11,619 nucleotides of DNA from Candidatus Bathyarchaeota archaeon (lineage in GTDB: Archaea > Thermoproteota > Bathyarchaeia > 40CM-2-53-6 > RBG-13-38-9): assembly GCA_026015225.1 (NCBI GenBank), contig JAOZGV010000067.1, positions 1-11,619 on the forward strand, read 5' to 3'. Below are positions 6,684-11,619 of this stretch, in pieces. Under the pieces are notes generated by a model that worked only from the letters and a program-made list of their open reading frames with translations, was not told the origin of the DNA and ran no database searches. The position numbers and the translations under genes are program-made. The first letter of the stretch is position 1; each line of letters begins with the position of its first letter.

Positions 6684-8015
6684 TTAAAAAGGCACTCGGG
6701 CTTTCTTAAAGATGGTAGTGCCCCTTCTTTTAAAACTTTTCATCATCTTTTTAACAGTATTATATTGATTTACTAATTCCTTAACATCTTTTTCACTTTT
6801 TCCTGAACCTCTTGCAATCCGTCTTATTCTCGAAGCATTCAATATTTTTGGTTCCTCCAATTCATCCCTTCTCATAGATTGAAGAATTACTTTCCAAGAA
6901 TCAAGTTTTTGTTCAGCAACATCTACTAATTCATCCGAAATACTATGGCCTCCAGGAATCATAGACCAAACCTTTCTTAATGGTCCTAGACGACGCATAC
7001 TTTCCATTTGTTCATATAGATCTTGTAAGGTAAATTTTCCTTTAGCAAAACTTTTAATTTTTTCTTTTGATACATCTTTTTCCACTTCTTTAACTTTTTT
7101 AATTAGCCCTTCTATGTCGCCCATACCTAATAATTTTCCAACAAAATTCGAAGGAATGAATTGTTCTAAATCATCAATTTTTTCTCCCGTTCCAATAAAT
7201 TTGATTTTTGCTCCAGTAGCTACTGCCGCTGAAAGTGCTCCGCCGCCTTTAGCTGAACCATCTAGTTTTGTAACTATAATAGTACCAATTTTTGTTAACT
7301 CATTAAATGCTTTGGCTTGTCTCATAGCCTGTTGACCAATTGTTCCATCGATAACGAGTATGACCTCATTAGGTTTAATCAGCTGATGCATTCTCTGCAT
7401 TTCATTCATTAAAGCTTGTTCATCCTTGTGTCTTCCAGCAGTATCTACCAATATTAAGTCGGTTTTCTCCTCTTTTAATTTGGATAATGCCTTAGAGACT
7501 ATTACTTCAGATTTTTTTTCGTTTTTATCTCCATACACTTCGATATTGGTCGTATCTGCAAGTTGCTTGAGTTGATCATAAGCACCAGGTCTAAAAGTAT
7601 CTGCACATACAATGACAGTTTTTAACCCTCTTTTCTGAAAAAATCTAGCGACTTTAACACCAGTTGTGGTTTTTCCGCTTCCTTGGATACCTATTAACAT
7701 TATGATATGTGATTCTTCAGGAGAGGTAGTAATATCGACTGGTTTATCTCCTAAAAATTTTGTTAGCTCTTCATAAAGAACTTTTATGATGTGCTCTTTT
7801 CTAGAAATTCCAGTAGGAACTTTCTCCCTTAATGATCTTTCCTCCACTTTTTTAGATAATTCGAGAACAAGATTTGCGTTTACATCTGCTTGTAGCAATG
7901 CTCTTTGTAAATCTTTTATTATTTCTTTTACGGCTTTCTCATCTATGATAGAAAATCTAAAAATTTTTTTAACAGATCCGCTTAATGATTCGCCAAGACT
8001 TCCAAGTACGCTCAA
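6684..8015 (-). CDS. srp54: Signal recognition particle GTPase SRP54
   Basis: The 443-residue product is SRP54 (Ffh), the GTPase that binds signal peptides and 7S RNA and docks ribosomes at the membrane through FtsY. Domains in order: N-domain helical bundle (1 to about 95, with QRALLQADVNANLV), G-domain with P-loop GIQGSGKTTTGVK (109-121), DTFRPGAYDQL (139-149), DTAGRHKDEQ (191-200), TKLDGSAKGGGALS (249-262) and FIGTGEKIDDLEQF, then the M-domain (about 325-443) with FTLQDLYEQMESMRRLGPL, RIRRIARGSGKSEKDV and KKMMKSFKR. Length is normal for archaea. The start is TTG at 8015, giving SVLGSLGESLSG as expected for the family; GGGATG lies five bases before it, and no in-frame ATG is near. It may be co-transcribed with L21e-Rpo4 downstream (71-base gap). 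Confidence 0.96.
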   Translation of the reverse strand: MSVLGSLGESLSGSVKKIFRFSIIDEKAVKEIIKDLQRALLQADVNANLVLELSKKVEERSLREKVPTGISRKEHIIKVLYEELTKFLGDKPVDITTSPEESHIIMLIGIQGSGKTTTGVKVARFFQKRGLKTVIVCADTFRPGAYDQLKQLADTTNIEVYGDKNEKKSEVIVSKALSKLKEEKTDLILVDTAGRHKDEQALMNEMQRMHQLIKPNEVILVIDGTIGQQAMRQAKAFNELTKIGTIIVTKLDGSAKGGGALSAAVATGAKIKFIGTGEKIDDLEQFIPSNFVGKLLGMGDIEGLIKKVKEVEKDVSKEKIKSFAKGKFTLQDLYEQMESMRRLGPLRKVWSMIPGGHSISDELVDVAEQKLDSWKVILQSMRRDELEEPKILNASRIRRIARGSGKSEKDVKELVNQYNTVKKMMKSFKRRGTTIFKKARVPF

Positions 8016-8107
8016 ATTTACATCCCATAATATTCTAATTATTTTTATTAAAATATGCTAAATTTTTTCCTGTTTTTAGATTAATTCAAAATACTGCAAA
8101 AATATCC

Positions 8108-8115
8108 TTTTATAA
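8108..8115 (-). promoter_or_regulatory. Candidate TATA box for SRP54
   Basis: The minus strand reads TTATAAAA in the gap between the deoxyhypusine synthase stop and the SRP54 start. Transcription would begin near 8085, giving a leader of roughly 70 bases. It is a good consensus match but no experimental support can be seen in sequence. Confidence 0.4.
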
Positions 8116-8140
8116 TTGTAAAGGGAATCAAATAAGACAA

Positions 8141-9076
8141 TCAACTATATCTATCTATCTTTCTAATTGCTGATAAAACTATTATAGGAAATATCATAGT
8201 CACATCTCCAATCACATTTACAATGCGATCAGTTGATTTAATCTTGCTCCAACTTATTGCCTCTTCTAAAGGTGCTCCACTCAATCCCCCTCCTTCTGGC
8301 CTATCTAAGGTAATTTGAATGGCTGTGTCCACGCCTCCACGCAGTGTACTAGCGATCAAAATATGGTGTTTTGGAACCCCCCCTCCTAGTATAATTACTC
8401 CTACTTTATTTGCATCAAAAATCATATCAGTAAGTTTGGTCAAATCAGAAAATGGATTCAAACTTAAAGGTTTTAATTGACTAAATGTCCATAAATGTAA
8501 ACCAAGTATGGAATCTTGCAGGCAAGGACATATAACAGGAATCTTCATATTTTCAGCGGTTGTTAATATTGAATTTTGATCATTGATTTTTTTACCAATT
8601 TCCCATAACAACTCATAGGAGGGTATTTGTGTTCTAGCTTTTTCAGGTATTTTTTCTAAAATTCTATGAACCTTTTTTTCTAATTTTTCAAAAGCTTTCT
8701 GCTCTATATAGATATCGTAGATCCTGTTTATTTTTGATCTTTTTAAAATTATGTCACTTGCCCTAGAATCGCCAACTTTATGTTTTATACCTATGGACTC
8801 TATTAAATCATGAGTGACATTGGCTCCTGTTGATATTATTCCATGAATATATCCCTTAGCAATCAAGAATCTAATGAGTGATCTTAAGCCACCTGGAACC
8901 AATGGCCCAGCTAATGTTAAGAAAATTGTATATCTCTTATCCCCCAATATTTCTGAAACAAGTCTAGTTGCCTTCGAAAGTCTTCCTGCACCTAAAACTT
9001 TAGTTTTTTCCATTTCGTCTATAAGATTTTCAATATGCATATCGGGGCTTAGTTTCATTTGATTAACATTTTTCAT
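8141..9076 (-). CDS. dys: Deoxyhypusine synthase
   Basis: This 311-residue NAD-dependent enzyme transfers the aminobutyl group of spermidine (or a related polyamine) to one lysine of aIF5A. Visible family marks: FLTLAGPLVPGGLRSLI (52-68), GIISTGANVTHDLIE (79-93), PVICPCLQDSILGLHLW (180-196), VIILGGGVPKHHIL (227-240) and the active-site block SGAPLEEAISWSKI (266-279), where Lys278 aligns with the catalytic Lys329 of the human enzyme. The N-terminus is shorter than in the human protein. Start ATG at 9076 is preceded by an AGGTTGA stretch; the Met at 9058 is a less likely alternative. It lies 53 bases downstream of its own substrate gene, aIF5A, on the same strand, so enzyme and substrate are probably co-transcribed. 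Confidence 0.95.
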   Translation of the reverse strand: MKNVNQMKLSPDMHIENLIDEMEKTKVLGAGRLSKATRLVSEILGDKRYTIFLTLAGPLVPGGLRSLIRFLIAKGYIHGIISTGANVTHDLIESIGIKHKVGDSRASDIILKRSKINRIYDIYIEQKAFEKLEKKVHRILEKIPEKARTQIPSYELLWEIGKKINDQNSILTTAENMKIPVICPCLQDSILGLHLWTFSQLKPLSLNPFSDLTKLTDMIFDANKVGVIILGGGVPKHHILIASTLRGGVDTAIQITLDRPEGGGLSGAPLEEAISWSKIKSTDRIVNVIGDVTMIFPIIVLSAIRKIDRYS

Positions 9077-9129
9077 GCTTTCAACCTAAAATGAAGTTTA
9101 AAAAATATTATGTTTCCGAATGTGCTTCA

Positions 9130-9549
9130 TTATTTTGTTCTGATTATTTTATTTCTTCCGGAAACCCTCCAGAATTCCACTTCAATTCCTGGTGCAAGTT
9201 TATTTTTTATCTCATCTTCTTTAGGCATTTCAGTTTCAAAAGTTTCATAGTTTTCTAAATCCATCAATTGAATCGTTTCTCCAATGATTGAAACCACTTG
9301 ACCACTTCTTTTTTCTAAAATTGGAACTTCTATTCTAGCACTTATTGGACTCAGCAGATTCCTTTTCTGTTCAGTAAAGAGTCCAATGGCAACTATTCTA
9401 GCTTTTGCAGAGCCATGCTAGCTGGGCAGTATTTAATCGTACTGCATTCCAGGCTTGCTTTTTTCGAACTCCACTACCTTACAAGGCTCACCCTCTAGTA
9501 AGATGTATCTGCCAACTTTTATGCTTCCCAATTCTGCAGGTTTACTCAT
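9130..9549 (-). CDS. eif5A: Translation initiation factor aIF5A, interrupted by a 27-nt intron in the hypusine codon
   Basis: The exons are 9549-9447 (103 nt) and 9419-9130 (290 nt); joined, they give 130 residues. Exon 1 reads MSKPAELGSIKVGRYILLEG ... VVEFEKSKPG; exon 2 reads HGSAKARIVAIGLF, then the OB domain (IEVPILEKRSGQVVSIIGE ... GIEVEFWRVSGRNKIIRTK). This is aIF5A, which promotes peptide-bond formation on difficult sequences and needs hypusine at one lysine. That residue, Lys35, is encoded by A9447 joined to A9419 and G9418, so its codon exists only after splicing. Without splicing the frame meets TAA (9435-9433) and TAG (9420-9418), giving a 38-residue fragment lacking the lysine. The ATG at 9549 has GGAGGG just upstream (9563-9555 region); an in-frame ATG at 9555 is an alternative. 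The body is otherwise intact, so this looks like a working gene and not a pseudogene. Deoxyhypusine synthase follows. Confidence 0.95.
9420..9446 (-). other. 27-nt archaeal bulge-helix-bulge intron within aIF5A
   Basis: Read on the minus strand, the intron is T, GCAGTA (9445-9440), loop CGATTAAA (9439-9432), TACTGC (9431-9426), CCAG (9425-9422), CT. GCAGTA and TACTGC form a 6-bp intron stem. Exon bases CTGG (9452-9449) pair with intron CCAG as the 4-bp central helix. The 5' bulge is AAT (9448-9446) and the 3' bulge is CTA (9421-9419), on opposite strands, as in tRNA introns cut by the archaeal splicing endonuclease. The outer helix is short: C9453-G9418, G9454-C9417, an A-A mismatch, then A9456-U9415 and C9457-G9414. 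Cutting after the second base of each bulge restores the lysine codon AAG; cutting one base earlier gives TAG, and one later gives Met in its place. Confidence 0.93.
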
Positions 9550-9556
9550 ATCCATC

Positions 9557-9561
9557 CCTCC
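9557..9561 (-). promoter_or_regulatory. Shine-Dalgarno site of aIF5A
   Basis: The minus strand reads GGAGG followed by GATGGAT and the ATG at 9549. The seven-base spacing favours that ATG over the in-frame ATG at 9555, which abuts the site. Confidence 0.6.
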
Positions 9562-9645
9562 AAAAATAAAAATAGTTGATAAAATTTATGATAACTTCCT
9601 AAAAGACTTTTACTTAGGCATACTATTACAATTAATTGTTTGAAA
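9562..9645. promoter_or_regulatory. Divergent promoter region between aIF5A and NAD kinase
   Basis: This short AT-rich gap separates two divergent genes and must hold both promoters. For NAD kinase, TTTACTTA (9609-9616, plus strand) is a TATA-like match whose expected initiation point falls at about 9640, almost on the start codon, so its mRNA may be nearly leaderless. For aIF5A, CATAAATTTTATC (9590-9578, minus strand) is the best TATA-like stretch. Both are tentative. Confidence 0.4.
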
Positions 9646-10506
9646 ATGACGTTCAATACAATCGGTATAGTTCCAAGGCTCGACAATAAATATGCACTAG
9701 ATTTGTCTTATAAAATATATCAATACCTAAAGAAACACAATTTAAAAGTTGTTCCGGACGAAGATTTTGCGAAAAAATTCGCTTTGAAGAATTCAAGCTC
9801 ATTATCTAAAATGGATGTTGATCTAATGATTACTGTAGGAGGAGATGGAACCGTTCTAAAAACTTGCATGAATATTCCAAAGCCTGAGACACCTATCCTG
9901 ACTATAAATATGGGCAGGAGAGGTATCTTGACAGAAGTAGGTCCAAAGGATGCTATCGAAGCTATCAAAAAATGCATCGCTGGAGATTTTAACTTAGAAA
10001 AACATAATAAGCTTTCAATAATGCTTGGAAATGAAAAAATCGTTGATGGACTCAATGAAGTTCTGATGGCTTCAATTATGCCTTGGAAAATGATTGATTT
10101 TGAGGTAGCTTTAGACGGGAATTTCTTTTTAAAGTCAAGAGCTGATGCTCTTATAATAGCAACATCTACTGGTTCTACCGCGCATGCATTATCTGCTGGC
10201 GGTCCAATAGTTCATGCTTCGTTAAATGCTTTTGTATTAATTTTTTTATGTCCTTTGGAGCATATTAGTCCAATTGTTATTCCAAGCAAGAATACTATTG
10301 AAGTTATATCAAAAAATCCAAAAATGAAGACATTTGTTACTGTAGATGGACGATATCAAAGATGGATTGAACCGGAACAAAAGCTTACAGTAAAAAAATC
10401 CGATAAAAAGGCAGTCTTTATACGGATTGAAAAAAGCTTCACGTATAAAAATTTATTTCGTACATTGAATCCTTTAAAAGGAGGAAATCTGGAATATAAT
10501 GAATAA
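9646..10506 (+). CDS. nadK: NAD kinase (ATP/polyphosphate-NAD 2'-phosphotransferase)
   Basis: The 286-residue enzyme phosphorylates NAD to NADP. The family marks are VDLMITVGGDGTVLK with the catalytic GGDGT at residues 65-69, NMGRRGILTEV (substrate loop), DGLNEVLM (the NE motif for NAD), the glycine-rich ATSTGSTAHALSAGGPIVH, and TVDGRY near the end. Length is normal. I use the ATG at 9646; a TTG at 9640 in the same frame would add two residues and fits a leaderless start at the predicted initiation point. No Shine-Dalgarno site is visible. The 3' end overlaps the start of the Nob1 gene by eight bases. A nicotinate phosphoribosyltransferase-like gene lies just beyond, so two NAD-related genes are close. 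Confidence 0.94.
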   Translation: MTFNTIGIVPRLDNKYALDLSYKIYQYLKKHNLKVVPDEDFAKKFALKNSSSLSKMDVDLMITVGGDGTVLKTCMNIPKPETPILTINMGRRGILTEVGPKDAIEAIKKCIAGDFNLEKHNKLSIMLGNEKIVDGLNEVLMASIMPWKMIDFEVALDGNFFLKSRADALIIATSTGSTAHALSAGGPIVHASLNAFVLIFLCPLEHISPIVIPSKNTIEVISKNPKMKTFVTVDGRYQRWIEPEQKLTVKKSDKKAVFIRIEKSFTYKNLFRTLNPLKGGNLEYNE

Positions 10507-11023
10507 TTATGTTCTAGATACTTGTGCATTTATTTCGGGATTGAATGCCACTTATAAGGGTAAATTTTATTCAGTTCCTTCCGTTATTGAAGAACTACCT
10601 CAAAGCAGTATGGCTAGATTGCGTTTACTAACTTCGATAGAATCGGGGCATCTGACAATAATACCATCTTCTAAGAAATTTAATGATGAAGTAATTAAAA
10701 CATCTAAAAAACTTGGCGAAATTGGAGCTCTGTCAAAAGCTGACTTACAAGTGATCGCATTGGCACTTGAGTTAGAAACAAAAGGTTTAGATCCAATAAT
10801 CATTACAGATGATTATGCCATTCAAAACATGGCTGAACATCTTGGGATTTCCTACTCTTCATTAGCTACATTTGGAATAACCTATGAATTTATTTGGGAA
10901 ACCTATTGTACGGCCTGTTACAAAGTATATGAACAGGAATGCAAATCCATTTTTTGCCAAATTTGTGGTACAAAGCTTAAAAGAAAAGTAATCAGTAAAC
11001 AAGCTAGACGAAGCTTAGTTTAA
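10499..11023 (+). CDS. nob1: Endoribonuclease Nob1 (PIN domain plus zinc ribbon)
   Basis: The 174-residue protein matches Nob1, the PIN-domain endonuclease that trims the 3' end of 16S/18S rRNA precursors in the small subunit. The PIN domain (1 to about 125) opens with NNYVLDTCAFISG (Asp7) and has VPSVIEEL (Glu31/Glu32), LSKADLQVIALALE (Asp82) and IITDDYAIQNMAEHLG (Asp104/Asp105), the usual acidic metal-binding set. A C-terminal zinc ribbon follows with Cys137 and Cys140 (CTAC) and Cys153 and Cys156 (CQIC). The ATG overlaps the NAD kinase stop region by eight bases. An AGGAGG lies 14 bases upstream, farther than usual. Together with KsgA, it makes this window rich in small-subunit maturation factors. 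Spacing to the convergent gene downstream is about 49 bases. Confidence 0.92.
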   Translation: MNNYVLDTCAFISGLNATYKGKFYSVPSVIEELPQSSMARLRLLTSIESGHLTIIPSSKKFNDEVIKTSKKLGEIGALSKADLQVIALALELETKGLDPIIITDDYAIQNMAEHLGISYSSLATFGITYEFIWETYCTACYKVYEQECKSIFCQICGTKLKRKVISKQARRSLV

Positions 11024-11072
11024 AGTGAAATTACACAGTTAAGCTTGTGCTAGAATAGATTTTTATTTTTTA

Positions 11073-11619
11073 TCATAAATTAACCTTTGATATCTGTTTT
11101 AAAACACGTTTTCTGATACTATCGATTTCTGGGATGTCTGCAACGATTTGGCCATTCTCTATTAAAGGAACCAACATCGGTTTAGTGCTTCCACTACATA
11201 AAGGACATTTAGGACTATTATCATCCCTCAATCTTACAATATCCACCATACATTCCGGGCATCTCCAACTCTGTTTTGCTCCACCTAATTTTCCCCTTTT
11301 AGCTGACGGTCTTCCTTCAACTTCAACTATATCCATGGCAAAATCTATAGTTGGCGCATTACTTATTGAGGTTCCTACACCAAATCCAAAGGCACCAGCT
11401 TTTTTAAGGCTCCCGATATTCTCTTCATCAAGACCTCCAGAGACAAATATTTTAACATCTTTAAATCCTCTAATATCCAATTCCCATCTTACCTCGCGAA
11501 CAATATCCTCGAAATCTCCTTTTCTTGATGATGGCGTATCTATCCTTACACCATCAAGCTTATCTTTCAAGATTTCTGTAGCCAATATTGCTTCTGTCTT
11601 TTCATCATAATAAGTATCG
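11073..11619 (-). CDS. Nicotinate phosphoribosyltransferase-like protein with C-terminal zinc ribbon, N-terminus outside window
   Basis: The minus-strand frame is open to the right window edge, giving the last 181 residues or so. They begin DTYYDEKTEAILATEILKDK, then GVRIDTPSSRKGDFEDIVRE, WELDIRGFKDVKIFVSGGLD, AGAFGFGVGTSISNAPTIDF and KRGKLGGAKQSWRC. This matches the phosphoribosyl-binding half of an archaeal nicotinate phosphoribosyltransferase, which makes nicotinate mononucleotide from nicotinate and PRPP for NAD salvage. A zinc ribbon is appended, CPEC then CPLC about 25 residues later, as in several archaeal members. I do not use the internal Met-like start at 11585 because similarity continues upstream of it. 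It converges on nob1. The substrate cannot be proven from this C-terminal part alone. Confidence 0.87.
   Translation of the reverse strand, partial: DTYYDEKTEAILATEILKDKLDGVRIDTPSSRKGDFEDIVREVRWELDIRGFKDVKIFVSGGLDEENIGSLKKAGAFGFGVGTSISNAPTIDFAMDIVEVEGRPSAKRGKLGGAKQSWRCPECMVDIVRLRDDNSPKCPLCSGSTKPMLVPLIENGQIVADIPEIDSIRKRVLKQISKVNL

Noticed and set aside
9420..9446. Stop-codon readthrough, intein or group I/II intron at the aIF5A insert
   Set aside because: Readthrough of two stops would still lack the hypusine lysine; 27 bases are far too short for an intein or a self-splicing intron; the BHB explains all features.
9130..9549. aIF5A as a pseudogene or a sequencing/assembly error
   Set aside because: The insert is 27 bases, forms a full BHB structure and is bounded exactly where splicing restores the invariant lysine codon; both exons are otherwise perfect. 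Random error or decay would not give this.
11134..11610. Plus-strand open frame opposite the nicotinate phosphoribosyltransferase-like gene
   Set aside because: The minus strand carries conserved motifs and cysteine pairs over the same bases; the plus frame resembles nothing.
1..11619. CRISPR arrays, transposons, phage genes, tRNA or rRNA genes
   Set aside because: No regularly spaced repeats, transposase-like frames, inverted-repeat ends or tRNA T-loop/cloverleaf patterns were seen on reading either strand; a covariance search would be needed to exclude small RNAs.

Overview
This is an archaeal chromosome segment, AT-rich (about one third GC by eye) and packed with information-processing genes. 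The evidence is the gene content: RNA polymerase subunits Rpo11 (RpoL) and Rpo4 (RpoF), ribosomal proteins L10e and L21e, exosome subunit Csl4, SRP54, Dph2, translation factor aIF5A with deoxyhypusine synthase, Nob1, and an ATG/TTG start pattern with GGTGA/GGAGG-type Shine-Dalgarno sites. I cannot assign a phylum with confidence; a TACK-type (Thermoproteota) archaeon is plausible. No phage, IS, CRISPR or tRNA signal was seen.

Layout. Minus strand, read from about 9.55 kb down to 1: aIF5A (9549-9130, split by an intron) and deoxyhypusine synthase; SRP54; the L21e-Rpo4 pair (overlapping genes); DUF655-KsgA-TrmJ (rRNA and tRNA modification); L10e; then Dph2-Csl4-Rpo11-RNase III-like-DUF99, the last cut by the window edge. 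Plus strand: NAD kinase and Nob1 (overlapping), diverging from aIF5A. At the right edge a minus-strand nicotinate phosphoribosyltransferase-like gene, cut by the window end, converges on Nob1.

The main discovery is in 9130-9549. This stretch looks non-coding to a simple gene caller because the aIF5A reading frame is broken by stop codons. A 27-base insert (9446-9420, minus strand) sits exactly inside the codon of the lysine that becomes hypusine. The insert and its flanks fold into an archaeal bulge-helix-bulge splicing motif: a 6-bp intron stem, a 3-nt bulge, a 4-bp central helix, an opposite 3-nt bulge and a short imperfect outer helix. Cutting after the second base of each bulge restores SKPG-K-HGSAKAR, the universal hypusine loop, and a complete 130-residue protein. 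The gene directly downstream encodes the enzyme that modifies this lysine.

Functionally the window is about making and tuning the translation and transcription machinery: two modifications of translation factors (diphthamide via Dph2, hypusine via DHS), rRNA maturation (KsgA, Nob1), tRNA methylation (TrmJ), RNA decay (Csl4 exosome), protein targeting (SRP54), plus two NAD-metabolism genes. Several core genes (Rpo11, L10e, L21e, SRP54, probably DUF655) appear to start at TTG.
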